Source: Apostichopus japonicus
Taxonomy: Eukaryota; Echinodermata; Holothuroidea; Aspidochirotida; Stichopodidae
Length of the DNA stretch: 62,000 nt
NCBI RefSeq assembly: GCF_037975245.1
Contig: NC_092577.1
Span: 5,472,501-5,534,500, forward strand
Reading direction: 5' to 3'
The number at the start of each line of letters is the position of its first letter. Positions within the stretch are counted from its first letter, which is position 1. A model generated the notes under the pieces. The model ran no database searches. It was not told where the DNA came from and saw only the letters and a list, made by a program, of their open reading frames with translations. A program made the translations under genes and the position numbers. Shown here one piece after another: positions 24,592-35,062 of the stretch.

Positions 24592-25613
24592 TTGACACAG
24601 TCAACCATGCTGTCCTGTGGAAAACTCTCTTGGATTATGGCACACCTAAACACCTAGTCTGGCTACTGGAGAGACTATACTCAGAAGCTACTGGAGTTAT
24701 TAGAGTCGAAGATGACCACACAGACCAGTTTCCATTTGAGAAAGGAGTTCGTCAGGGCTGCATTGTGTCCCCCTTGCTTTTCAATGCCTGTGGTGAAGCC
24801 ATCTTGCGACAGGTGAAAGAGACACTAGATGAAAGATCGGGTAGCATTGTTGGTGGAAGAGCAATATGGAATATACGCTATGCTGATGACACCACACTGA
24901 TTGCACGCTCAAAAACGGAACTGGAAAAGCAAGCAGTAGAATTGGAGAAATGCAGCCACACCTTTGGTCTCCATATAAACTCAGCCAAAACTCATGTTAT
25001 GGTTCATGGTAGCAAAGAACAGATCTTTCTTGGCGGAAGTGCAATCAACCAGGTAGACAGCTTCAAATACCTTGGCTCAATGGTAAGGATTGATGGAGAC
25101 TCTACACCAGAGATTTGTACTAGGTTGGCAATTGCAAGAGATGCCACCAGCCAACTAATTGGATTGTGGAAGGCAAAAGAGATCAGCCTGAAACTGAAGA
25201 AACAGCTGGTGAAATCTCTTGTGTGGAGTGTAGCTCTCTATGGTGCAGAAAGTTGGGCATTAAAACAGAATGACATGAAGAAAATAGAATCATTTGAGCT
25301 GTGGGTATGGCGTAGAATGCTTCAGGTCAGCTGGAAAGATAGAAAGACAAATGCTTGGATCCGCCAAAGGGTAGAAGTTTCAGAAGAGGAAGGCCTACTT
25401 GTCCAGTTAAGGAAGAGGAAGCTGTCCATGTATGGACATTTGAAACGCCGATCAGATAGCCTAATTCAGATGACAGTAGAAGGAGAAGTAGAAGGAAAGG
25501 CCAGGCCAGGACGTAGGAAGACAGGATGGATCGATAACATCAAGAAGTGGACAGATGGAGGAATGGCCGTGGCAAGAGCAAAGGCAAACAAGAGAATGCC
25601 GACGGTTCTATGA
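24591..25613 (+). pseudogene. RTE reverse transcriptase, C-terminal two thirds
   Basis: The frame is open for about 340 codons from the truncation point; the first Met is at 24630. It contains GVRQGCIVSPLLFN (RT motif B), RYADDTTLIA (catalytic YADD), SAKTHVMVHG, FKYLGS, then SVALYGAESWAL, RRMLQVSWKDRKTN and a C-terminal GRRKTGWIDNIKKW block, an arrangement typical of RTE-type proteins. The last ~20 codons are out of frame. The + frame stops at 25611, whereas the adjacent frame reads RRFYEDYGKTAAAA, the usual tail, so a one-base indel lies near 25585. Apart from that it looks young. It lacks a promoter and N-terminus and cannot be functional. Confidence 0.88.
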
Positions 25614-25645
25614 GGACTATGGCAAAACAGCAGCAGCAGCAGCAG
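24592..25645 (+). mobile_element. 5'-truncated RTE-clade non-LTR retrotransposon
   Basis: Flanked by identical 11-bp direct repeats (tgttgcatgat at 24581-24591 and 25646-25656), the signature of target-primed reverse transcription. It starts abruptly inside the RT domain at FDTVNHAVLWKTL and ends in a short (CAG)n run (25629-25645), a simple-repeat 3' tail as is common in RTE elements. The insertion is 1,054 bp, so most of the element, including the apurinic endonuclease, is missing. Confidence 0.9.
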
Positions 25646-25656
25646 TGTTGCATGAT
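25646..25656. repeat. Right target-site duplication of RTE insertion
   Basis: tgttgcatgat, identical to 24581-24591. Confidence 0.85.
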
Positions 25657-27470
25657 GCTTTCATCCAAACCCCTTTAAAAGTCTAACCTCTCTTTTTTTC
25701 CTTTCTTTTGCAGTGGTCGGATTTATCGCATCAAGGCTAGATTAGGCAGGGTAAGTAAACCTCCTTGATGCAGATAATCACAATGTCGTTACCATCAGCT
25801 ATTCATTAAAGTATGCAGGAACTTATCTACTATATTGTAAATCAAATTAACAGCTATGCTGCCATACAGGCAGATAAAAGACTGGTTTATCTGATCTATC
25901 GATGCACTGTATAGGCCTACACATGCGGGCCTGTCTTCAGTATATAGCCTTTATAAGCAGACGACAACTTAACCACTATACCTTCAATGGGACTGCCGGG
26001 GTTGAGAGTGGAACAAGTTGTTTGTTTGCACTGGGTCTATCTTGAGTGACTTTTCTCAAATAGTAACTTCATTTGGACATTTCGGAATGGATTATCTTCT
26101 CCACAGTTTTGGTACTGAATAACCTCTATATATTAGTACCAGTCTTATTTATTGGCAAATGTTCCTCATCGCGGTTTCCAATGGAACATGGCTTATCATT
26201 GGCAGATCATATAACCGGAATAATTCGCGTTAATCCACATGACCAAGCTGCTGGAGAATATAGTCATGTCTATAAGTCAATGCGAACAATTTGCACTCGT
26301 TTAACATTATAGAGCGCATTATACTAAAAATTCGACATACCGGATATTTCGGCAATAATTTGGTCCCATATATGCTAAATATGTTGACCAAAATATATTC
26401 GTAAGGAAATTTGCCATTGTAATATAACATTTGTTTCCGAACTGAGGCACGAATCAATATATATTTTCGATACCCACATTATCGGAACTATCTACATCAT
26501 TTGCTTGCCTTCTTGGAGGCTGACTGGATTCGTAAAGGAAAAAAATACAGGATTTTCGGAACTAAATAAAGGATTCGCGGAACTAAATACAGGATTTTCG
26601 GAACAAAATGCACATTTTTTTTTAACTGAATATAGGATTTTCTTGTTTTTTTCGGAGTGATTGAAAGTATAACGGAACTTGCGTAGATCACTAAACTGAA
26701 CGGGATTCCCATACGCCATACTGAACACAACAATCACAAAGTTTAATCGCTACAAAACTTGCCTAATTACTCAATCCACTCCCATTATAAAACTCCGTTA
26801 ACTTAGCTCACGGAGAAGTGAATCAACATAACCAGCAATTATAAGAAATCTGACATTTCATTCTCCTTTTAAGAGTGAACAATATTTAACCTATCCATCT
26901 GTACCTTGATTTCAATCTCCCCAGGTTCTTCACATTTAAAGACCACGAAAGTAAATCCATTATTTTCTTTGCCTCGCATCTCACTTGTATCTTTATCACT
27001 GATGATATAAGCGTAAACATACTTATGCAAGTATGTCAGTGGAGTACAAGTGTTTCACCAAATTTTTCACACCGTGCCTCGCTGGGATAATATCAAATAG
27101 AAATGTTTTTCTCTGCGAAGGATATATGCGTAGGACGTGTGTTCTTTTGTTCTTGGAAATGCACTAAAACTATCAAATGATAATTTTATATATTTACTAT
27201 GCATAATCATGCTATTTTCGATTGCTGGTAGGGTTGTTAAGTGGATGCCATAGTTTCTTTTTTTCAATCATTATAATCTCGGACATCAGCTCGTTTGTTT
27301 TTATCGTTTTTCAACCACAAACATTACCTCGGCATTCCACCACACCTAATCTCCCCTTCACGAAAAGTATGGCTTAGATATCATTTAAAACGTGCGCATT
27401 TGATGCACAAGTGCATAGATAATTCTGTAATGTTAATTTTTGTTAACCACAGGCTGAATATATTCATAGA
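25657..27470. other. No recognisable gene; AT-rich
   Basis: No coding motif, transposon end or RNA gene seen. It contains only the small 21-bp repeat at 26549-26611. The satellite begins gradually near 27470. Confidence 0.6.
26549..26611. repeat. 21-bp tandem repeat, 3 copies
   Basis: aggattttcggaactaaata-type units at 26549, 26570 and 26591, with a partial fourth near 26634. The period is a multiple of three, so a - strand frame reads a heptapeptide repeat (VPKILYL), which explains the open frames there without implying a gene. Confidence 0.85.
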
Positions 27471-28300
27471 CACATCTGTTATATATAGGGGTTGTAGGCC
27501 ACAGATATTCTTAGAAATATCTGTTATTTAAGTGTTGTAGCCCAGATATTCATAAATACTTCTTATATGTTAGTGTTGCATGCCACATATATTCATAGAT
27601 GCATCTGTTATAATAGTGTTGTAGGCCACATATATCCATAAATATACCTGTCAAGTTAATATTGTAATCAACAGATATTCATAGATATATCTGTAATGTT
27701 TGTGTTGTAGTCCATAGATATTCATAGATACATATGTTATGTTAGTGTTGTAGGCCACAGATATTCATAAATATGTGTTATGTTAGTGTTGTTAGCCATA
27801 TATATTCATACATATATCTGTGATGTTAGTGTTGTAAGTCACAGATATTCATAGATATATCTGTTATGTTAGTGTTATAGGCCACAGATTAACATATATA
27901 TATATTTATGTTAGTGTTGTAAGCCACATATATTCATAGATATATCTGTTATGTTTGTGTTGTAGGCCACATATATGCATAGATATATATGTTTTGTTGT
28001 AGGCCACAGATATTCTGAGAAATATCTGTTATTTTAGTGTTGTAGGCCAGATATTCATAGATACATCTTATATGTTAGTGTTGCATGCCACATATATTCA
28101 TAGATACATCTGTTATATCAGAAATGTATATCTTGTATATTCATGTGAAGGTGTTTCGCACAGGAATGCATAGATTAATCCCTTATGGAAGTCATGTAAG
28201 CCACCGATATTCATAAATAAGTGAACTGATTTAGTTTTGTAAGCCACAGATATTCATAGATTAATCCTATTCGTATAGTATCCTTATTCACATATATCCA
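27471..28300. repeat. AT-rich satellite, block 1
   Basis: Consecutive 40-50 bp units built on gtgttgtaggccacagatattcata-like sequence with variable tails (tatctgttatgtta). The core ccacagatattcatag is shared with blocks 2 and 3. The block ends where the Penelope-like element begins. Confidence 0.92.
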
Positions 28301-28313
28301 TGGATTAGCTGAT

Positions 28314-28730
28314 ATGCAAGCAATTCACCATACAGATGCTTTGGAAATACACCTTACTGCCAGGGGCCATATTGCAGGAAGGGTGCGTGAAGCCATTCAG
28401 AGAGTCAGCTCTCTTTCTACTTTGGCAGTGAAGGACGAAAAGAGACGAGATTGCGACAACAAGCTCCCCCTGGTTGTTACTTTTCACCCAAATCTTTCTC
28501 CTCTTCAGCAAATCACCTCTAACAACCACAACATTCTCCTCACTTCAGATAGACTCCAACGAGCCGTCCCTGAAAAACGCACCATCGCATACAGACGACT
28601 ACGCAACCTACGAGACCTTCTTGTGCGTGCTGCTGTTCAACCTCTAATTTCTAACCCTAAACCCATTCAGCATGGTACCTTCAAATGTGATCGTATCGAG
28701 ATGAATCATCTGCAGCCACCACATTGTTGA
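28314..28730 (+). pseudogene. PLE RT C-terminal/linker region
   Basis: The frame is open for 138 codons. LPLVVTFHPNLSPLQQI and ILLTSDRLQRAVPEKRTIAYRRLRNLRDLLVRA match the family pattern (V.TYHP...I...., then YRR..NLRDLLVRA) that precedes the nuclease in Penelope-like proteins. The RT catalytic core is absent because of truncation. The frame breaks at ~28730, before the nuclease. Confidence 0.8.
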
Positions 28731-28734
28731 ATCC

Positions 28735-29097
28735 GATTCCATCACGAGCCACAGCATGCAACCCACATACAAGACTAAGGGTCAAATCACTTGCACAAAC
28801 ACTTATGTCCTCTAACTGATCTTTTGTAGAGTTTGCGGCATCCAGTATGTTGGTGAAACCAAAACCACCCTCAAGAAGCGATTCTATGGTCACAGATCCA
28901 CAGATTCATGAAGACTGAGACCCCAGTTGGAGAGCACTTTAACCTTCCCAACCATATCATTAACGACATGTCCCTACAGGAGATTGAATCCTTAGGTAGC
29001 CGTCCTGACGTAGTACGAATCAGCAGAGAGAGGCTGTGGATGCAACGCCTTTGCACCATTCAACCTCATGGGCTCAACATTCAGGAAGGACATGACT
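28735..29097 (+). pseudogene. PLE GIY-YIG endonuclease remnant
   Basis: After a frame change, CGIQYVGETKTTLKKRFYGH (about 28835-28895) is the GIY-YIG-like core. It has the Cys-rich lead-in CRVCG and the R...H motif typical of PLE nucleases. A stop and frame change follow near 28909. The frame 28908-29097 then gives PVGEHFNLPNH and SRERLWMQRLCTIQPHGLNI, the C-terminal half with the conserved Glu and W/Q block. GIY-YIG nucleases nick the target DNA for insertion; this copy is inactive. Confidence 0.82.
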
Positions 29098-29430
29098 AAC
29101 TTTTCTTCTGTTCACCCCTCCTTCTCACCTTGCCCCCCCCCCCCCATCACTCCTCTTCTCATAGCTCTCTTCCACCCTTTTTTCTCCACACCTTTCTGGA
29201 TTTGTCCTTCTCCAGAATATTCCCTACCCCCTTCCCTTTATCCTCTCTTTGTCCCTCCATTGTTTATCTCCTACCTCTCCTCTTCCCCTGCTGGTTTCTT
29301 TCTTTCTTCTCTCCATCCCTTGTTTACTAATTCCCTTACATCTATCTCTGTGTGCTCACCATGCTCATTAACCTGTCTGTATTCTGTGCGTGTTTTTGTC
29401 CCTTCTGTTACTGTTACTTGTCATTTAGCC

Positions 29431-29463
29431 TTTGAAGAAGATCCTGCTAGGATCGAAACGTCA
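29431..29463 (+). ncRNA. Hammerhead ribozyme-like half core in PLE 3' region
   Basis: TTTGAAGA, then a GATCC/GGATC stem with a short loop, then GAAACGTC. The hammerhead core is CUGANGA-stem II-GAAA. Here all core positions fit except C3, which is U. PLEs are known to carry hammerhead motifs. I did not find a convincing cleavage-site strand with UH, so only half of the fold is supported. Confidence 0.45.
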
Positions 29464-29484
29464 GGCCAAATTACTTTTAGACAT

Positions 29485-31238
29485 TAATCCTTTTCGTAAG
29501 TATTCTAAGCTACAGATATTCATAGATTATTCTGCCTTGTAAGTCATACATATTAAAAGACAAATATGGTTCGTATGTATTCTAAGCTACATATATACAT
29601 AGATAAATCTATTATGCACGTGATATAAGCCACAGATATTCATAAATATATGAAATAATTGAATTTTGGAAGCCACAGATATTCACAGATTAATCCTATT
29701 CGTAATTGTTCTAAGCCACAGATATTCATAGAATATTCTGCTTTGTTAGCCATACATATTAAAAGACGAATATGATTCGTATGTATTCTAAGTTACAGAT
29801 AACCACAGATGAGTCTGCTATGCAAAGCCATACATATTCCAAGACGGATATGGTTCGTATGTATCCGAAACTACAGATATTTATAGATAAATCCATTATG
29901 TAAGTTTGTTAGCCACAGATGTGATAGATTTATCCAATTCGTAAGTATTCTTAGCCACAGATATTCATAGATTAATCTACTATGTAAGTCATACATATTC
30001 TAGACAAATATGGTTCGTATGTATTCTAAGCCACATATATTCATCGATAAGCCTCTTATGTTAATTATGTAAGACACATATAGTCATAAAGAAGTAAACT
30101 TATTTAGATTTTGAAGCCACATATTCATAGATTAATCCTATTCGTAAGTATTCTAAGCCACATATAGTCATATATTATTCTGCAATGTAAGTCATACATA
30201 TTTCTAGACAAATATGGTTCGTGTGTATTCTCTAAGCCACAGATATTCAATGGTGTTTATAAACAAGAGAAGCCATTTAGTTTTAGAGGCCACAGATATT
30301 CATAGATAAATCCTATACCTAAGTATTCTAAGCCACAGATATTCATAGATAAATCTATTATGTAAGTGATATAAGCAACAGATATTCATAAATATATGAA
30401 CTAATTTAGTTTTGGGAAGCCACAGATATTCATAGATTAATCCTTTTTGTAAGTATTCTAAGCCACAGATATTCAAATGTTATTCTGCCATGTAATTCAT
30501 ACATATTACTAGACAAATATGGTTCGTATGTATTCTAAGCCACAGATATTCATAGGTATTCATATTTAAGAGAAGTCATTTAGATTTGGAAGCCACAGAT
30601 ATTCATAGATTAATTCTATTCGTAAGTATTCTAGACCACAGATGTCTATAGATTATTCTGCCAAGAAAGTCATACATATTACTAGACAAATACGGTTCGT
30701 ATGTTTTCTAAGCCACATATATTCATAGATAAATATATCATGTAAGTGATGTTAGCCACATATATTCATAAAAAAGTGAACTAATTTAGTTTTGCGAGCT
30801 ACAGATATTCATCAATTAATCCTATTCGTATTTATTCTATACCACAGATATTCATAGAATATTCTGCTTTGTAAGCCATACATATTCCTAATCACATATG
30901 GTTCTTATGTATTCTAAGCCACATATTCATAGATAAATATATTATATAAGCGATGTAAGCAACAGATATATTTATAAATAAGTGAACTAATTATTTTGTA
31001 AGCTACAGATATTCATTGATTAATCCTATTCAGAAGTATTTTAAGCCACAGATATTCATAGATTAATCTACTATGTGTAGGTCATACATATTCTTAGAGA
31101 AATATGATTGGTATGTATTCAAAGTCACAGATAATCATAGATTAATTCATAATTTATGTGATGTAAGCCACAGATTTATATGGAATATTTTGCTATGTGA
31201 GCCACATGTATACCTAGACAAATGTGGTTTGTATGTAT
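29485..31238. repeat. AT-rich satellite, block 2 (higher-order structure)
   Basis: Units of about 43 bp (ctaagccacagatattcatag plus attaatcctattcgtaagtatt) alternate with longer variants carrying catacatattactagacaaa and ggttcgtatgtatt, and with a variant reading gtgaactaatttagttttg. The variants recur in a similar order several times, so the array has a higher-order repeat rather than one simple monomer. Confidence 0.93.
31235..31238. repeat. Left TSD of solo LTR
   Basis: gtat, repeated at 32326-32329. Confidence 0.8.
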
Positions 31239-32325
31239 TGTTACGAGGGCCCATTGTAGCCTAACGCTAGTCACTGCTAGTGAGAAACCTAATGTTATAA
31301 TGTGGAGAGTAATTGAAATTGCCTACGTGATAAATCAGTATTTGAGAAATTAGGTCGGGTTACCGTGTCACAATGTTATAATACACGATTGTTCTGGTAT
31401 ATTCCTTATGATGACGCGCTGGTCTCGGGTTAACGTCGGTTTACGTGGAATCGCGTGTAAGCTGTGCACGGCATCTTCGTGGATTCTCTGGAACGTTCGC
31501 AAGATATGCAAAGGACTTCCAAGAATAGAGAAACTGGGTCAGGTGTATCGAGAAAGATCTAGATGATTCTTGATATGGCGAATCGTATAAAAACCCGCCC
31601 AGATCGGAGAGTTTCTCAGTTTCTGAACGAATACAAGCGACGACACTTATTATACCATTCTACTATATATCGTCAGTGCTCAACTACCAGTAGTTTCTGA
31701 GGGATTGAGATATCGATACTAAGATTGATTCTACACTTCCACTCAGAAGTTTGAAGAGGACTTTGCTGTGAAACTACAGTTTTTCAGTCTTTATTTCGGA
31801 GAAGGTGAAGAATTTCTGTCTCCGTTGAGGAAGTTCGTTACGCCAGGAGTTAGTGGCTATAAAGCTGATTTTGGACTGACTCTGGTAATTTTTAGTCGGC
31901 GAGAAGTTCGACTTGTGCTTCACTCTATTGTGGCTGGAAGTCCGTCTTCTATTTTGGAGCATCGCCGGAAAGAAGGTGACTGCTGTTTCTGGGATCGCGA
32001 GAAAGATCGTCGAGGACCAGTGAATTTCGCGGTACAACGGACCGAGAATCGTCGTCATCAAGGTCGTGGCCGCTGAGGGATATCGCCGTTGGAAGAGACC
32101 AGCGTGTTTTAAAGTGTATCCTATCTTGTTAAGTTTGTGAGTAATTTTCTATATATTTGTAATTACCACTTGTTGTTGTTTGTTCGAAATCCATTGTTCA
32201 ATATAGTTTACGTTTCATTTAAAGTCTCTAGACTCGTCAATTTGTCTGTGTTCCTTACGGAAACGAACCCAGGCGTGTGTCTCGTTAAAATTAGTTATCG
32301 AGACCTCTCACATTCCAACGTAACA
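31239..32325. mobile_element. Solo LTR (LTR retrotransposon, probably Ty3/gypsy type)
   Basis: Begins TGTTACG and ends CGTAACA, perfect 7-bp inverted termini of the TG...CA kind, flanked by a gtat duplication. Joining the flanks with one gtat restores a satellite unit (ggtttgtat|gtattctaagccaca), proving both boundaries. Length is 1,087 bp. No gag-pol follows, so it is a solo LTR left by recombination. A TATAAAA at 31586-31592 suggests a + orientation promoter. A 102-codon open frame inside (31768-32076) has no known domain. Confidence 0.9.
31586..31592 (+). promoter_or_regulatory. TATA box candidate of the LTR
   Basis: TATAAAA about one third into the LTR, the expected place for a U3 promoter; GC-rich cccgcccagatcgg follows. 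Sets the likely orientation as +. Confidence 0.5.
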
Positions 32326-32329
32326 GTAT
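32326..32329. repeat. Right TSD of solo LTR
   Basis: gtat, identical to 31235-31238. Confidence 0.8.
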
Positions 32330-33448
32330 TCTAAGCCACAGATATTCACGAATAAAAGAAATCATTTAGTTTGGTAAGCCGCAGGTATTCATAGATTAGT
32401 CCTATTTGTAAGTATATTAGATTACAGATATTAATATTTTATTCTGCCAAATAAGCCATACATATTTTTAGAAAAATATTGTTGGTATATATTCTAAGCC
32501 ACATATATTCATAGATTAATCTACTATGTGTAGGTCCTACATATTCTTAGATAAATATGATTCGTATGTATTCTAAGTCACAGATTATCATAGATGCATC
32601 CATAATGAATGTGATGTAAGCCACAGATATTCATAGAATATTTTACTATGTAAGCCACATATGGTCCTAGACAAATCAGGTTTGTATATATTCTAAGCCA
32701 CAGATATGTAGAGAAATCCATTATGTAAGTGATGTTGGCCAAAAGTATTCTTAAATAAATGAACTAATTTAGTTTTGTAAGCCACAGATATTCATAGATT
32801 TTTCATTTTCGTATTTATTCTAAACCAAAGATATTCATCGATTAATTTGCTACATGGGTAATACATATTGTTAGATAAATATGATTCGTTTGTATTCTAA
32901 GTCACAGATTATCATAGATGAAAACATAATGTAAGTGATGTTACCTACAGATATTCATATATTTTTTATATGTAAGCCATAGATATTCCTAGACAAATAT
33001 AGTTCGTATGTATTCTGAGCCACAGATTATTATAGATGAAACCATAATGTAGTGATGTTAGCTACAGATATTCATATATTTTTCTATGTAAGCCATAGAT
33101 ATTCCTAGACAAATATAGTTCGTATGTATTTTAAGACACAGATATGCATAGATATTCATAAATAAGTGAAATAGTATAGTTTTGTAAGCGACAGACATTC
33201 ATAGATGAATCTGCTATCTAAGCCATAGATATTCATAGACTACTATACATCCTTATAAGTGGTGTAAGCCACATATATTAAAAAGTGAAGTAATAAGCCA
33301 TAGATTTTCATAAATAATTATATTACGTATGTTTTTGTAAGCCACAGATATTCATAGATTAATCAGTTAGTTAGGTCATACAAATTCTTTGATAAATATT
33401 ATTCGTAAGTCACGCAATTAGATTAGTCTATTTCGTATGTATTCTAAG
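32330..33448. repeat. AT-rich satellite, block 3
   Basis: Continues the same unit family (ctaagccacagatattca and gtatgtattctaag variants) in phase with block 2 once the LTR is removed. Ends at the AGAC tetranucleotide run. Confidence 0.92.
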
Positions 33449-33450
33449 TC

Positions 33451-33498
<48 letters not shown>
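33449..33498. repeat. (AGAC)n microsatellite, 3' tail of CR1/L2-like element
   Basis: About 12 tetranucleotide units directly at the 3' end of the - strand element that follows. The sister copy at 23779 has a TAGA tail in the same position. Confidence 0.95.
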
Positions 33499-33503
<5 letters not shown>

Positions 33504-34430
33504 ACATTTACAAAGCCCAGCTTCTATCAGTGCCACAACGACACAGACTTGCACATATGGGCTAAAAAACAAAATTAGACCATATCATATGCAGACAATT
33601 TGTAAAGAACATATGTTTTAATTGGCGTTTGAAGGGGTCATGGCCTACAATTAGGCGTATGTTGGTAGGGAGCGCATTACAAAGCTTTGGACCACTGAAA
33701 GCAAAATCCCTGGTGCTATACTTTGTATGGACTCTAGGGATGACAAGAGTAATTTGTCAGGACGAGAAACAACAATAAGTTCTCTCAAGTAATTAGGTTT
33801 CAGTATTGTGAATACAATTATGGACAAAGATGATTTTAAAGTAAATCCGATCTTTGACTGGGAGCCAGAGTAAATCATGAACAATTTCAGATACCTCATC
33901 GCGCCTGCTACGACCATAAATAATCCTTGCTGCGCTATTTTGGTGAGACTGTAGTTTGCTATAAAATTCGAGTTGATACCATAGTAAAGATAGTTGCACA
34001 TGTCAATTCTATAAATAACAAGGGAAATTAGAAGATTTCTCACAAGGTCACGTGGAAGAAAATATTTGACTTTAGAAATATAACGGATCAGAGTAAAGTC
34101 ATTAGAGATTGTGTAATTGAGTATTGGAAGCTAGATGGTGGTCAACATGAACACCGAGGTTTTTGGCAACACTAACGAAGCGAATTGAGTGCCTATCATG
34201 GAGATTAACCCCACGAATTACAATCTGTTTTAAAATAGATTTATTGCCTAGTAACATGATTGTAGTTTTGTAAGTTGAGCTTCAGAAAGAAACGAGACAT
34301 CCAGTTCTGAATTGTTGGAGACATTTCAAATTGTCATGTGTAAAACTTGTTGTTGTTGTTGGCTATCAAAGTGTATATAGATCTGATAGTTATCCGCAAA
34401 TACCGCCACTCTAAACCCTTTCGAATGAAT
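33499..34430 (-). mobile_element. CR1/L2-like non-LTR retroelement (copy 2), RT C-terminal half
   Basis: On the - strand the RT begins near 34410 with FADNYQIYIHF, a mutated catalytic FADD/YADD motif. Later frames give KLNLQNYNHV and LQSHQNSAARIIYGRSRRDEV followed by LLWLPVKDRIYFKI (33999-33793). This matches the L..HWLPVxxRIxFKI block of CR1/L2/Jockey-group elements. The C-terminal FSGPKLCNALPTNIRL region lies at ~33690-33640. Multiple frameshifts make it dead. It ends in the AGAC microsatellite. The 5' part is missing. Confidence 0.82.
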
Positions 34431-34779
34431 GACAGAGTTAAATAACACCATATATGTACAATTATATATGCAATTATTTATCATATATTTAAGCTGCAGG
34501 TTTACAGTCTTGGTCAAAGCCAAGGTCATCTTGTACGACTTAACATCACTTAACCCTTGTTCATTAGTAAATTGTCACAGACAATCCCTCATGTGGCACT
34601 ATAGTGCATCACATATACGTGTCCCCTGGTGTACTTCCGTCGGGCGCAGCCACAAACCGGCGCACGCAACTATATTAAAAAGTCCCAATTTATACACCGG
34701 TGAAGAGAGAAAATGGAGATTAAGTGCCTTGCCCGTGGGCACAACGTAATGAATAAGTTCTTCAACAAATTAAATGTGT
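34431..34779. other. Unassigned repeat-like DNA
   Basis: Between the CR1/L2-like element and residual satellite. It includes gattaagtgccttgcccgtg followed by ggcacaacg (~34715-34746), a motif I associate with dispersed repeats in marine-invertebrate genomes. No coding potential is recognised. Confidence 0.35.
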
Positions 34780-35045
34780 TTCATAAGCCACCGAGATTCA
34801 TAGATAATATTCTGAAATAGATAAGTATATTATGTAAGTGATGTCCGTATACATGATTCATAAGTATTTTAAGCCCCAAAATTCATAGATAAAAAAGTCA
34901 TGAAGGTTCTGTGGACTACAGTTTTTTAAAGAGAAAGATGTTACTTAAGTGTTTTAAGGCTCAGGTATTCATGAATTAATTATGTTACGTAAATGTATTC
35001 AGCCACAGATATTCATAGCTAAATCGTTAACGTTAAAGTACTTAA
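34780..35045. repeat. Satellite remnant, block 4
   Basis: Diverged copies of the ccacagatattcatagataa unit with spacing as in the main array. Marks the right end of the satellite domain. Confidence 0.7.
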
Positions 35046-35062
35046 ATTAAATTTAGATAAAT

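Larger units (their letters stand above)
28301..29484 (+). mobile_element. 5'-truncated Penelope-like element (PLE)
   Basis: Inserted in the satellite, which resumes at ~29485 with attaatccttttcgtaagtattctaag. It encodes the segment after the RT domain (28314-28730) and a GIY-YIG endonuclease (28735-29097). A strongly pyrimidine-rich 3' region (29100-29400, with a C13-type run near 29137) follows, then a hammerhead-like motif at 29431-29463. The 5' limit is approximate because the left junction is diverged. Confidence 0.82.

Noticed and set aside
29068-29487. Pro/Ser/Phe-rich 139-codon frame
   Set aside because: Result of the pyrimidine-rich 3' region of the Penelope-like element.
31768-32076. 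102-codon frame inside the solo LTR
   Set aside because: LTRs do not normally encode proteins of this kind; both strands are open over the same region, pointing to composition.
27471-33448. CRISPR-like array
   Set aside because: Repeats are contiguous, diverged and without unique spacers; the genome is eukaryotic. It is a satellite.
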